The notes: a model not told the origin generated them from the letters alone. 64,000 bases of DNA from Salinimicrobium profundisediminis (GCF_026241755.1 NZ_JAPJDA010000013.1:1-64000); one strand, 5' to 3'; numbered from the stretch's first letter, positions 25,875 to 34,799 are shown. Numbers and translations are program-made.

Positions 25875-26822
25875 ATGGAAACACTTAAATTTAAAAACGG
25901 AGATACCATGCCGGCTATAGGCCTGGGCACCTGGAAATCGGGTAAGGGAAAAGTTGAAGAAGCAGTAAAAATTGCACTTAATAACGGTTATCGCCATATA
26001 GATTGTGCCTCCACTTATGGCAATGAAGCCGAAATTGGACGTGCATTTAAAGACATATTTGCTCAGGGCAAAATAAAAAGGGAAGATGTTTGGGTTACCT
26101 CTAAACTATGGAACGATTCTCACAAAAAAGAGCACGTAATTCCTGCCCTTAAAAAGACTTTAGACGATCTACAATTAGATTACCTCGACCTCTACCTTAT
26201 GCACTGGCCGGTAGCTTTTAAACACGGGGTTGGTTTCCCGTCTAACGATGACGACTATCTTTCTCTTGAAGAAGTCCCTATTATTGAAACCTGGAATGCC
26301 ATGATCGAAGCAAAAAAGCAAGGTCTGGTTAAGCACATTGGGGTATCAAACTTCAGCAGTAAAAAGCTGGACGACCTTATGTCACAAACTACCGAAACCC
26401 CTGAAATGAACCAGGTAGAACTCCACCCATTCTTACCACAACCTGAACTTATACAGTTTTGCCGCGAAAACAATATTCACAATACCGCCTATTCTCCGCT
26501 AGGAAGTGGCGATCGCAGTGCGCAAATGAAAGCTGAAGATGAACCTTCTCTTTTAGAAGAACCTGCAATTGTTGAAATTGCTGAGAAGCACAATGTTTCC
26601 CCGGCGCAGGTGCTCATCAAGTGGGCGGTCTCTCGTGGCACAGCAGTTATCCCTAAATCTACTACCGGGAAACACATTATTTCAAACCTGGAAAGCATCA
26701 ATGTAAAATTAGATGAAGAAGACCTTAAGAAAATCGCGGGAATAGAACGCCATTTTAGATACGTGACCGGCGAGTTCTTTGTCACTCCAGGCAATTCATA
26801 CAACAACATCTATGACTTATAG
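25875..26822 (+). CDS. Aldo/keto reductase
   Basis: A 315-residue NADPH-dependent aldo-keto reductase with a TIM barrel. The tetrad is visible as Asp in HIDCASTYGNE, the Tyr of the same motif, Lys in WVTSKLW and His in DLYLMHWPV; NADPH is bound by IPKSTTGKHI. Substrate unknown, sugar or aldehyde. A TTG at 25828-25830 followed after 19 bases by TAATTTAA (25850-25857) is a possible promoter. The next gene starts inside its last codons. Confidence 0.92.
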   Translation: METLKFKNGDTMPAIGLGTWKSGKGKVEEAVKIALNNGYRHIDCASTYGNEAEIGRAFKDIFAQGKIKREDVWVTSKLWNDSHKKEHVIPALKKTLDDLQLDYLDLYLMHWPVAFKHGVGFPSNDDDYLSLEEVPIIETWNAMIEAKKQGLVKHIGVSNFSSKKLDDLMSQTTETPEMNQVELHPFLPQPELIQFCRENNIHNTAYSPLGSGDRSAQMKAEDEPSLLEEPAIVEIAEKHNVSPAQVLIKWAVSRGTAVIPKSTTGKHIISNLESINVKLDEEDLKKIAGIERHFRYVTGEFFVTPGNSYNNIYDL

Positions 26823-27279
26823 ATCATACCTTCCAAAAATGGCACTTTGGCTCCTCTTTTTGGGAGCCTTAAGCAGCTGCAACAATCAGAATAGGGAGCT
26901 AGAGTCCAAAAATCAGGAAATTGATTCCCTTTCACAGGAACTCACCCAGAAAAGGCAGCTCATAGACTCCCTGCAAAACCGCCCGGTTATAACTGAAGAT
27001 CAGGAGACTATCCCGGTTTACTTCGGAAAGAAATTTGAAGACATTCAGGATCCCAAAAAACATATTACTGAGGCTTTAAAACAGCAAAAAGATCTGATTC
27101 CGTTAGATCCTGTGCTTGGTGGCACTATGGAATTCAGGCAGGTACAGGTAATCACTGAAAACTGGGTGCTGGCAATCTATGATGATGGCCATGTACAGGG
27201 AAAATCAATTTTTGAATATGAACTTCAGGAAAATAATAAGGTAACTTTTAAAGAAGTTGCTTCCAGGCTTCAGCAGTAG
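26812..27279 (+). CDS. Putative lipoprotein with N-terminal coiled coil
   Basis: A 155-residue lipoprotein of unknown function. The signal ends in LFLGALSSC, then a short heptad-like coil (NRELESKNQEIDSLSQELTQ), then a globular C-terminal part of about 90 residues. It starts at ATG 26812 within the last four codons of the aldo-keto reductase gene, so the two are coupled. An internal ATG at 26839 would also keep the lipobox. Confidence 0.7.
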   Translation: MTYRSYLPKMALWLLFLGALSSCNNQNRELESKNQEIDSLSQELTQKRQLIDSLQNRPVITEDQETIPVYFGKKFEDIQDPKKHITEALKQQKDLIPLDPVLGGTMEFRQVQVITENWVLAIYDDGHVQGKSIFEYELQENNKVTFKEVASRLQQ

Positions 27280-27290
27280 GAAAAGACTGA

Positions 27291-27307
27291 GGAAAATGCC
27301 ATTTTTG
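27291..27307. repeat. Near-palindrome copy upstream of the HPF-like gene
   Basis: GGAAAATGCCATTTTTG matches the 17-bp consensus at 15 positions and lies 85 bases before the start codon of the ribosome-hibernation gene. Confidence 0.45.
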
Positions 27308-27392
27308 GAACGTTATATTTTTTATAAACTAACCACTTTTCGAAGCAATTTTGCTATCTTGAAGAAGTATATTTTAAGTAAAAAAGAAGAAT

Positions 27393-27692
27393 ATGAAGAC
27401 AAACATTCAATTTGTACACGCAGACACAAAACTTTCGGCAGAACAACTTGTTCAGAGAAAACTTGATAAACTTGAAAATAAATATGACTGGATCATCTCT
27501 GCAGATGTAATGTTTAAGGAAGAAAAATCAACCAACGGCAACGGGAAAACCTGTGCTATAGAATTGAGCCTTCCGGGCCCAAAGATCCATGCCTCCTCAA
27601 ATTCTGACAGCTTTGAAGCCGCTGCTGCCGAAACCGTTAAAGACCTCGAAAAACAACTTAAGAAACGTAAAGCCGAAATGCAAAGCCACTAA
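27393..27692 (+). CDS. hpf: Ribosome hibernation / HPF-RaiA family protein
   Basis: A 99-residue short-form ribosome-associated inhibitor that binds the decoding centre of the 30S subunit in stationary phase. The fold is the usual beta-alpha-beta-beta-beta-alpha, with FVHADTKLS, VQRKLDKLENKYD, CAIELSLPGPKIHASS and a basic C-terminal helix (LKKRKAEMQ). It lacks the long-HPF C-terminal dimerisation domain. Monocistronic; shares a bidirectional terminator with the convergent murA. Confidence 0.88.
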   Translation: MKTNIQFVHADTKLSAEQLVQRKLDKLENKYDWIISADVMFKEEKSTNGNGKTCAIELSLPGPKIHASSNSDSFEAAAAETVKDLEKQLKKRKAEMQSH

Positions 27693-27730
27693 ACAATTGT
27701 ATATTGTATAAGGTATAATGTATACGAATA

Positions 27731-27770
27731 AAAAAAGCTGCCGGAAAAATCTCTTTCCGGCAGCTTTTTT
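27731..27770. terminator. Bidirectional terminator between hpf and murA
   Basis: A perfect 17-bp stem (27731-27747 with 27754-27770) with a six-base loop has A runs on one side and T runs on the other, serving the convergent hpf and murA transcripts. A phrase repeat (TCTTGATTCTTGTCTCTTGA) follows at 27783-27802. Confidence 0.92.
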
Positions 27771-27820
27771 TATATCTGTTTAGTCTTGATTCTTGTCTCT
27801 TGACTCTTGGTTCTTTCCGA

Positions 27821-29134
27821 TTAAGCTACTCTCTTAATTCTGGCTCCAATAGCCTGCAGGCGCTCATCAATATTTTCATAACCCCTGTCGATTTGCTCGA
27901 TATTATGAATTATTGAAGTTCCCTTTGCAGAAAGCGCTGCAATTAAAAGGGAAATCCCTGCGCGTATGTCAGGAGAAACCATGGTCGTAGCTTTTAGCTG
28001 AGACTTGAAATCATGTCCTATCACTGTAGCCCTGTGCGGGTCACAAAGAATGATCTTGGCCCCCATGTCTATTAACTTATCGACGAAGAAGAGTCGGCTT
28101 TCAAACATCTTTTGATGAATGAGCACATCGCCTTTCGCCTGGGTAGCCACAACCAGCATGATACTCAAAAGATCGGGTGTGAATCCTGGCCATGGTGCAT
28201 CACTGATACTCATAATGGAGCCATCAATAAAACTTTGCACTTCATAACCATTGGTATGAGCCGGAATGTAAATATCATCCCCTTTTCGCTCCATTTGAAT
28301 ACCTAACTTTCTAAAAGTAGCGGGGATCAAACCTAAGTGTTCCCAGCCTACATTCTTTATAGTGATCTCACTTTTGGTCATGGCGGCAAGGCCAATCCAG
28401 GAGCCAATCTCGATCATGTCGGGAAGTATGGTATGCGTACAACCTCCTAAAGATTCCACTCCTTCAATTTCCAGTAAATTTGAACCTACCCCGCTTATCT
28501 TTGCGCCCATACTGTTAAGCATATTGCAAAGTTGTTGCAGGTATGGTTCGCAAGCGGCATTATAAATAGTAGTCTTGCCTTTTGCAAGTACAGCTGCCAT
28601 CACAATATTGGCAGTTCCGGTTACCGAGGCTTCTTCGAGCAACATGTAAGTACCCTTCAAACCATTTGGCGCTTCCACCCCGTAAAACCGTTCCTCTTTA
28701 TTATAACGGAAGTCGGCTCCAAGTTTTATAAAGCCTTCAAAATGCGTATCGAGTCTTCTACGCCCAATTTTATCGCCACCCGGCCTTGGGATATAACCCT
28801 GACCAAATCTTGCCAGCATTGGCCCCACGATCATTATTGAACCCCGAAGTCCACTTCCTTCTTCCTTGAATTTTTCACTCTTAAGGTAATCAAGGTCAAG
28901 CTCATCGGACTGGAAAGTATAAGATCCCTTTCCAATTTTTTCTACCTTCACACCCAGCTGTTTTAGCAGGTGAATAAGCTTATTGACATCCAGGATGTCG
29001 GGAATATTATTTATTGTAACTTTTTCGGAAGTGAGCAATACGGCACAAAGAATTTGCAGAGCTTCGTTCTTTGCTCCCTGGGGTTGAATTTCCCCTTTTA
29101 AAGCATGCCCTCCTTCAATTTGAAAAGATCCCAT
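27821..29134 (-). CDS. murA: UDP-N-acetylglucosamine 1-carboxyvinyltransferase
   Basis: A 437-residue MurA, first committed step of peptidoglycan synthesis, transferring enolpyruvate from PEP to UDP-GlcNAc in the cytoplasm. The GAKNEAL segment near residue 20 and the six-fold repeated inside-out barrel are present. The mobile active-site loop reads PGGDKIGRRRLDTH: the position of the usual Cys115 is Asp121 here, the substitution known to give fosfomycin resistance in mycobacteria and chlamydiae. It is followed upstream by a DUF4290 gene 15 bases away, probably one transcript. Confidence 0.96.
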   Translation of the reverse strand: MGSFQIEGGHALKGEIQPQGAKNEALQILCAVLLTSEKVTINNIPDILDVNKLIHLLKQLGVKVEKIGKGSYTFQSDELDLDYLKSEKFKEEGSGLRGSIMIVGPMLARFGQGYIPRPGGDKIGRRRLDTHFEGFIKLGADFRYNKEERFYGVEAPNGLKGTYMLLEEASVTGTANIVMAAVLAKGKTTIYNAACEPYLQQLCNMLNSMGAKISGVGSNLLEIEGVESLGGCTHTILPDMIEIGSWIGLAAMTKSEITIKNVGWEHLGLIPATFRKLGIQMERKGDDIYIPAHTNGYEVQSFIDGSIMSISDAPWPGFTPDLLSIMLVVATQAKGDVLIHQKMFESRLFFVDKLIDMGAKIILCDPHRATVIGHDFKSQLKATTMVSPDIRAGISLLIAALSAKGTSIIHNIEQIDRGYENIDERLQAIGARIKRVA

Positions 29135-29149
29135 AGAAAATTCGTAATT

Positions 29150-29791
29150 TTAGTATCGTTTACGGCTGCGTGTTCTGTTATTTGACTTTTTAACCGGCTT
29201 TTTAGAGGTGAATTTCTTGTTGCTTCTCAAAAGTTCTGAAGCTTCGCTAAGGTCCTCTTCGGTATTTTTTAAATTGATCTTACCGTCACTTAGTTCCCTT
29301 AAATGCTCAAAGATCACTTTGTCATCAACAGAATCTTTATTCCAGCTCAGGTAAGACTTCTTCATGTGATTGGCAATTGTGAAGACAAGACCTTCTTTTT
29401 CGGGCCCATCTTCAAATTTATTTGCCTCATCGATCATCCGCTTAATGTTATTTCCGTAGAAACGATACTTCGGAAAGTTTTGCGGGTAAGTCATACGTTC
29501 AGGTCTCTCTTCCAGTATTTCCCTGGATGGTTTTGGGTAAGGACTTTCTACATCAAGTTTAAAATCACTTATTATGAACAACTGGTCCCAAAGTTTATGC
29601 TGAAAATCGGGTACATCCCGAAGGTGAGGATTGAGATTCCCCATCACTGAAATTATAGCTTTCGCAACTTTATTGCGCTCTTCATCATCTGCGATCTCTA
29701 CGGCGTGTTCAACCATCTTTTGAATATGTCTTCCATACTCAGGAATGATGAGTTTACTCCTTTCGGAGTTATATTCTAATTCGTTTGTCAA
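29150..29791 (-). CDS. DUF4290 family protein
   Basis: A 213-residue Bacteroidetes-restricted protein of unknown function. LEYNSERSKLIIPEYGRHIQKMVEHA at the N-terminus is the family hallmark (split here over residues 5-30), followed by conserved NLNPHLRDVPDFQHKLWDQLF. The C-terminus is strongly basic (KKPVKKSNNRTRSRKRY), suggesting contact with nucleic acid. The only start available is TTG at 29791; family members begin just before LEYN, which supports it. It precedes murA by 15 bases. Confidence 0.82.
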   Translation of the reverse strand: MTNELEYNSERSKLIIPEYGRHIQKMVEHAVEIADDEERNKVAKAIISVMGNLNPHLRDVPDFQHKLWDQLFIISDFKLDVESPYPKPSREILEERPERMTYPQNFPKYRFYGNNIKRMIDEANKFEDGPEKEGLVFTIANHMKKSYLSWNKDSVDDKVIFEHLRELSDGKINLKNTEEDLSEASELLRSNKKFTSKKPVKKSNNRTRSRKRY

Positions 29792-29894
29792 AATGAATAA
29801 TATTAGGTGATAATATACTGCAGAAGTTTATCGACTGCAAATTAAATAAATTATTCAGGAAAAAAGCAGCTCTACTAAATTATCCTGCAATTAT

Positions 29895-30188
29895 TTAGAG
29901 TGAGATCACTCCTTCAATTTTTTGTCCTACTTCCTTGTATTTGGCTATAACCGCATCGGGATCCTGCATTTTCACATTTACAGAAACACTCGTATAGTTC
30001 CCCTTTTTGGACTGCTTTGTATTAATAACGGCGCCCATATTGTTGAAGATCTCTTCAACCCCCTGTATTTTCTCAGGTTTTGTGGGCACTATAAATTTAT
30101 ATAAATAAATAGACGGCCAGCTTGCAGTGTCCAGCAATTGCGACTTTAGCTTGCGATAAAATTCTTCCGGGTCTTTAGCTTCGCTCAT
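29895..30188 (-). CDS. DUF493 family protein
   Basis: A 97-residue cytoplasmic protein of the DUF493 (YbeD-like) family, a small ferredoxin-like alpha/beta fold that in other bacteria is thought to be regulatory. WPSIYLYKFIVPT, the middle segment GNYTSVSVNVKMQDPDAVIAKY and the closing VEGVISL-type end fit the family. Function unknown. It is a single gene divergent from the nucleotide-kinase-like gene. Confidence 0.8.
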   Translation of the reverse strand: MSEAKDPEEFYRKLKSQLLDTASWPSIYLYKFIVPTKPEKIQGVEEIFNNMGAVINTKQSKKGNYTSVSVNVKMQDPDAVIAKYKEVGQKIEGVISL

Positions 30189-30270
30189 AATAATCTTGCT
30201 TCATGATTCCTGCAAAGATACATTTTAGAATCTATTTTTTAAATTGGATGCAAATCGCGAAATTTGCCGG

Positions 30271-30807
30271 GTGAATACCAGAAAGATTGTAATAACCGGC
30301 GGTCCCGGTACAGGAAAGACATCTGTCATTGAAGCCCTTGAAAAACACGGATATTTTTGTTTTCATGAAGTGTCACGGGAGATCATAAGAGAGTCTCAAA
30401 AAAAGGGAATTGATCAATTGTTTCTTAAAGACCCTCTGCTCTTTAGCGAACTCTTGCTCGAAGGAAGAATTAAGCAGTTTAAGGAGGCTCATGAGAAGAA
30501 GACCAACATGGTCTTTCTAGATCGCGGTGTGCCCGATGTTGTGGCTTACATGAATTACTTCGGAAATGAATATCCTCCCGTATTTAATCGCGTGTGCAAA
30601 GAATATGTTTATGACAGGGTGTTTATTTTGCCTCCGTGGAAGCAGATATATACTGAAGACAACGAACGCTATGAAAGTTATGAGCAGGCAGTAGAGATTC
30701 ATGATGAGCTGGCCCGCAGCTATGCCTTTCACGGTTATGAAGCTATAGAAGTCCCCGAAGGCACCATTGCCGAACGGACCCTGTTTATTCTTAACCACCT
30801 TGAATAG
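30271..30807 (+). CDS. AAA_28-type P-loop ATPase
   Basis: A 178-residue P-loop protein with Walker A GGPGTGKTSVIE near the start, LDRGVPDVVAYMNYFG in the middle and REII / EVSREI typical of the AAA_28 (predicted nucleotide or NTPase kinase) family. The start is uncertain: GTG at 30271 places the P-loop eight residues from the N-terminus as in relatives; a TTG at 30244 is possible. It overlaps recQ by eight bases. Function not established. Confidence 0.75.
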   Translation: MNTRKIVITGGPGTGKTSVIEALEKHGYFCFHEVSREIIRESQKKGIDQLFLKDPLLFSELLLEGRIKQFKEAHEKKTNMVFLDRGVPDVVAYMNYFGNEYPPVFNRVCKEYVYDRVFILPPWKQIYTEDNERYESYEQAVEIHDELARSYAFHGYEAIEVPEGTIAERTLFILNHLE

Positions 30808-32704
30808 CCCCGAAGACATATTAAAGCAATACTGGGGCTTTGACAGCTTTAGACCGCTGCAAAATGACATTATTGAACAATTACTTCGGAAGCAGGACGT
30901 CATTGCCCTGCTGCCCACCGGCGGCGGAAAATCCCTTTGTTTTCAGGTCCCCGCCATCATACAACCCGGAATTTGCATCGTTATCTCGCCCCTGGTCGCC
31001 CTCATGGAAGACCAGGTAAAGGCCCTGCAGGCAAAAAACATCAAAGCCATGGCACTCACCGGCGGAATCCATTTTAGGGAAGTGGACACCATGCTGGATA
31101 ATTGCATCTACGGAAATTACAAGTTCCTCTACCTCTCCCCCGAAAGATTGCAGCAGGAGCTGGTGCAGGAACGCATCAAACAAATGCAGGTAAACCTTAT
31201 TGCTGTAGATGAAGCGCACTGTATTTCACAATGGGGCCATGACTTTAGACCTGCCTACCGCAACATATCTTTGCTGCGCCAACTAAAACCTGATGTTAAT
31301 GTAGTGGCGTTGACTGCCACGGCAACACTTCCGGTAGTAAAGGATATCGCGCAGCAACTGGAATTGAAGGATGTAAAACTGCTTCAGAAATCCTTCCGAA
31401 GAGAAAACCTGGCATATATTGTAAAAGAGGCCCAGGACAAAAATTACTACATGGAGCAATTGCTCCGGGAGCACAACGAAGCAGGAATTATCTATGTTAG
31501 GTCTCGCAAGGCCACTATTGAACTGGAGCAATACCTGCTCAAAAAGGGCATTTCTGCCACCTCTTTCCACGGCGGACTCCCAAAATCTGAAAAATCCTTA
31601 CGCCTGCAGCAATGGCTTAAAGAAGATAAAAGGGTAATGGTAGCCACCAGCGCCTTTGGGATGGGTATAGACAAGGCAAATGTGCGTACAGTGATACATT
31701 TGAACCTGCCCGAGAGCCTTGAAAGCTATTTTCAGGAAGCCGGAAGGGCCGGAAGGGATGGGAAACCTGCCAAAGCAGTTGTGCTAACCAACAAGAGTGA
31801 TATTCCCCTGCTTAAAAATCAGTTTTTGGCCACGCTTCCGGGAGTTGAGATGGTAAAACTGGTTTACAAAAAACTGAATTCTTATTTTAGGATAGCCTAT
31901 GGCGAAGGTGAAGGCACAGAGCACTATTTCAACTTTTACCAGTTTTGCCAAAAATACGAGCTTAACACTTTGCTCGCCTATAATACGATGCAGTTACTGG
32001 ACAGGATGAGCATCCTGACGCTGGCAGAGCAATTTCAGAAGAAAACACGAATTCAGTTTTTGGTTACAGGAAAACAGATCAACTGGTACCTGGAAGCAAA
32101 TCCGCAGTTTGATGCTGTTGTAAAATCCATTTTACGCACCTATGGCGGGGCTTTTGACAGCATGGTTGAACTAAATTTACAGGTGATAGCCGGGAAAGCA
32201 GGAACTACAGTTCAGGAAGCGACAAAGCTGCTCCAACAGCTTCAAAAAGAAGATATAGTTAATTTTGAACACGATCAACACGACACAAAAATCACATTTT
32301 TGGTGCCCCGGGAAGACGACATCACTATTAATCCTTTAATACCTTACATAAAACTTCAGGGGAAGACTAAACAGGAAAAAATTGAGCAGGTGCTTGCATA
32401 TGTTGAGAACGACAGGCAGTGTAAAAGTGAACAACTGTTGCAGTATTTTGGAGAAAAGGAAACTGAGCCCTGCGGAATTTGTTCTGTTTGCCGGCCTTTA
32501 AAGACCAAACTTGACCGTGAGGAGATGAAAAGGATTTACTTTGCAATTATAGGCCTCCTGGAAGCGCAGCAATACACTTCACGAGAGATGGTTGAAAGAC
32601 TTGATTTCCAGGAAGATCAAATCATTAAGGTCTTACAGTTACTGGTTGAGAAAGGAGCTTTGGCTATCACTGCATCTAATAAATATAAATTAAAACATTT
32701 ATGA
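30800..32704 (+). CDS. recQ: ATP-dependent DNA helicase RecQ
   Basis: A 634-residue RecQ helicase for recombinational repair. Walker A is LLPTGGGKSLCFQ, the DEAH box is AVDEAHCISQWGHDFRPAYR's first seven residues plus its aromatic loop, and motif VI is QEAGRAGRDG. The RQC zinc site is only partly seen at EPCGICSVC near residue 560, and a short C-terminal winged helix follows. No HRDC domain is evident. No ATG precedes the helicase core, so a TTG at 30800 is taken as start. It overlaps fmt by four bases. Confidence 0.92.
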   Translation: MNSPEDILKQYWGFDSFRPLQNDIIEQLLRKQDVIALLPTGGGKSLCFQVPAIIQPGICIVISPLVALMEDQVKALQAKNIKAMALTGGIHFREVDTMLDNCIYGNYKFLYLSPERLQQELVQERIKQMQVNLIAVDEAHCISQWGHDFRPAYRNISLLRQLKPDVNVVALTATATLPVVKDIAQQLELKDVKLLQKSFRRENLAYIVKEAQDKNYYMEQLLREHNEAGIIYVRSRKATIELEQYLLKKGISATSFHGGLPKSEKSLRLQQWLKEDKRVMVATSAFGMGIDKANVRTVIHLNLPESLESYFQEAGRAGRDGKPAKAVVLTNKSDIPLLKNQFLATLPGVEMVKLVYKKLNSYFRIAYGEGEGTEHYFNFYQFCQKYELNTLLAYNTMQLLDRMSILTLAEQFQKKTRIQFLVTGKQINWYLEANPQFDAVVKSILRTYGGAFDSMVELNLQVIAGKAGTTVQEATKLLQQLQKEDIVNFEHDQHDTKITFLVPREDDITINPLIPYIKLQGKTKQEKIEQVLAYVENDRQCKSEQLLQYFGEKETEPCGICSVCRPLKTKLDREEMKRIYFAIIGLLEAQQYTSREMVERLDFQEDQIIKVLQLLVEKGALAITASNKYKLKHL

Positions 32705-33648
32705 GAGATTTGAGAATTGTCTTTATGGGTACGCCCGAATTTGCTGTTTATTCACTCAAAGCCATAGTGGAAGCAGGATATAATGTTGTGGGAGTTATCA
32801 CAGCACCCGATAGGCCTGCAGGTAGGGGAAGAAAACTCCAGGCATCGGCAGTAAAGCAATTTGCAATTCAGCAAAACCTGAAAGTACTGCAACCGGTAAA
32901 CTTAAAGTCGGATGATTTTTTAGCCGAACTAAAGGAACTCAGCGCTAATTTACAGGTAGTAGTGGCTTTTAGAATGCTGCCCGAAGTAGTTTGGAAAATG
33001 CCGGAATTTGGAACTTTTAACCTTCATGCGTCATTACTACCCCAGTACCGCGGGGCAGCCCCTATTAACTGGGCTATAATTAACGGAGAAAAAGAAACCG
33101 GCGTGTCGACCTTTTTTATAGACGAAAAGATTGACACCGGGGAAATGATCATGCAGGAAAAAATAGCCATCACCCCTACTGAAAGTGCCGGAGAATTGCA
33201 CGACAAACTTATGCAGACCGGATCTCACCTTATTCTAGAGACTTTAGAGGCCATTAAGAAAGGAGAGGTTAAAACGACTGCCCAACCTGAAAGCGACGAT
33301 TTAAAGACCGCCTATAAGCTAGACAGGGAAAATACCAGGGTGAACTGGGAAGCACCTTTAGAAAACACCTACAACCTTATTCGCGGACTAAGCCCCTATC
33401 CTACCGCCTGGACCATGTTGAGTAATGGCAACAAGGAGGAGATCATGAAGATCTACGCCAGCGATATTGAAAAAACTGAACACGAAAATGTTACCGGGAA
33501 AATTGTACAGGAAGGAAAAACAGTAAAAGTGGCGGTAAAAGAAGGATTCCTGGTACTTACGGAAGTTCAGCTTCCCGGAAAGAAAAAGATGCCGATTATG
33601 GATCTTTTGAACGGCTATGAATTTTATCCTAACGCCAAAGTTCTGTGA
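32701..33648 (+). CDS. fmt: Methionyl-tRNA formyltransferase
   Basis: A 315-residue enzyme that formylates Met-tRNAfMet using 10-formyl-tetrahydrofolate. The N-terminal MGTPEFAV, the catalytic NLHASLLPQYRGAAPINWAI region (Asn, His) and the C-terminal OB-like domain (about 210-315) are complete. It is coupled to recQ by ATGA overlap, which is a common recQ-fmt arrangement in Bacteroidetes. Confidence 0.95.
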   Translation: MRDLRIVFMGTPEFAVYSLKAIVEAGYNVVGVITAPDRPAGRGRKLQASAVKQFAIQQNLKVLQPVNLKSDDFLAELKELSANLQVVVAFRMLPEVVWKMPEFGTFNLHASLLPQYRGAAPINWAIINGEKETGVSTFFIDEKIDTGEMIMQEKIAITPTESAGELHDKLMQTGSHLILETLEAIKKGEVKTTAQPESDDLKTAYKLDRENTRVNWEAPLENTYNLIRGLSPYPTAWTMLSNGNKEEIMKIYASDIEKTEHENVTGKIVQEGKTVKVAVKEGFLVLTEVQLPGKKKMPIMDLLNGYEFYPNAKVL

Positions 33649-33696
33649 GGCCTTATAAATGCTGATATTAGCGTATTTCCAAAAAAATCAACTAAG

Positions 33697-33728
33697 GTTA
33701 TCAACAATTTACCGAAGTTATTAACAAT
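33697..33728. promoter_or_regulatory. Paired GTTATYAACAAT boxes upstream of the HU gene
   Basis: GTTATCAACAAT (33697-33708) and GTTATTAACAAT (33717-33728) are direct copies with starts exactly 20 bases apart, two helical turns, 25 bases before the -33 element. They look like an operator or DnaA-box-like pair; the binding protein is unknown. Confidence 0.45.
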
Positions 33729-33752
33729 ATCCGGCTTTTCCCTTGATATTAC

Positions 33753-33782
33753 TTGCATGGGAAAGTTTTCCATATAAATTTG
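33753..33782 (+). promoter_or_regulatory. Bacteroidetes-type promoter of the HU gene
   Basis: TTG (33753-33755), a 19-base gap and TAAATTTG (33775-33782) match the consensus TTG-N19-TAnnTTTG exactly. The HU ATG follows at 33832, leaving a leader of about 45 bases. Confidence 0.75.
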
Positions 33783-33831
33783 TAAAGCAAATTATTAAAA
33801 GTTCAACCAACAACTATTAAAAACTCAGATT

Positions 33832-34104
33832 ATGAACAAAACAGATTTAATTGATGCAATGGCTGAAAATGCCGGGATTTCTAAAGCAGCTGCAAAAAAA
33901 GCGCTAGAATCTTTTCTTGAGAATGTTGAGAAATCTCTTAAAAAAGGAGATCGCGTTTCATTAGTAGGATTTGGTTCCTGGTCAGTTTCTAAAAGAGCTG
34001 CAAGAGAAGGAAGAAACCCTCAAACAGGAAAAACTATTAAGATTGGTGCTAAGAATGTAGTAAAATTCAAAGCAGGTGCAGATCTTCAAAAAGCTGTGAA
34101 CTAA
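33832..34104 (+). CDS. HU family DNA-binding protein
   Basis: A 90-residue nucleoid protein of the HU/IHF family. MNKTDLIDAMAENAGISKAAAKKAL is the dimerisation helix pair, GFGSWSVSKRAAREGRNPQTG is the DNA-binding arm with the intercalating proline, and the length is standard. It bends DNA and compacts the nucleoid. Monocistronic, with strong promoter and terminator. Confidence 0.95.
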   Translation: MNKTDLIDAMAENAGISKAAAKKALESFLENVEKSLKKGDRVSLVGFGSWSVSKRAAREGRNPQTGKTIKIGAKNVVKFKAGADLQKAVN

Positions 34105-34130
34105 CATTCACAAAAGCTAATAAAATATTA

Positions 34131-34152
34131 AACTCTCCCAAACGGGGGAGTT
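34131..34152 (+). terminator. Intrinsic terminator of the HU gene
   Basis: AACTCTCCC pairs with GGGGGAGTT (one G-U) around AAAC, followed by a run of seven T starting within the arm. 27 bases after the stop codon. Confidence 0.85.
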
Positions 34153-34238
34153 TTTTTGTTAAATATTGTATATTCTCATTTGACGCTGTACAATATTTTT
34201 TTAGATTTAGGTAAAAGATTGCAGAAACTATTGAAGAA

Positions 34239-34799
34239 ATGACTACACTAAAACCTGCCAAAGGATTACTTCTTATTGCCGAGCCTGCCATTACAGGAGA
34301 CCTCTCCTTCAATAGATCTGTGGTGCTCATTGCCGATCATACCGAGAGCGGCTCTGTGGGTTTTATCCTGAACAAGGAACTCGATTTTGCACTCAAAGAT
34401 CTTCTGCCAGATATTACCGGGAATTTCAAGGTGTACAATGGCGGACCTGTGGAGCAGGACAATCTTTACTTTATCCACAAAGTCCCCGATCTTATTCCTG
34501 ATAGCGTTGAGATTGCCAGCGGAATTTACTGGGGCGGAAATTTTGAGGCGGTTAAAGGACTTATCAATGAGGACCTCATTAGTGATAAAGAGATTAAATT
34601 CTTTTTAGGCTACTCCGGGTGGGAATTTGATCAATTAAACCAGGAACTCAATGCAAATTCCTGGATAGTGGCCGAAAACAACGATCATAAAGACATTTTA
34701 AACCGTAAACCACGCACTTTCTGGAAAGATAAAATGATCCAGTTAGGTGGCAACTATATAATCTGGTCTAACGCTCCAGAGAATCCTTCATACAACTAG
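34239..34799 (+). CDS. YqgE/AlgH family protein
   Basis: A 186-residue cytoplasmic protein of the UPF0301 (YqgE/AlgH) family. KGLLLIAEPAITGDLSFNRSVVLI, HTESGSVGFILNK, YNGGPVEQDNLYFIH and FFLGYSGWEFDQL are conserved landmarks. The function is unknown; in some bacteria relatives influence alginate or stress regulation. Its stop codon overlaps that of the convergent aminotransferase by four bases. Confidence 0.9.
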   Translation: MTTLKPAKGLLLIAEPAITGDLSFNRSVVLIADHTESGSVGFILNKELDFALKDLLPDITGNFKVYNGGPVEQDNLYFIHKVPDLIPDSVEIASGIYWGGNFEAVKGLINEDLISDKEIKFFLGYSGWEFDQLNQELNANSWIVAENNDHKDILNRKPRTFWKDKMIQLGGNYIIWSNAPENPSYN

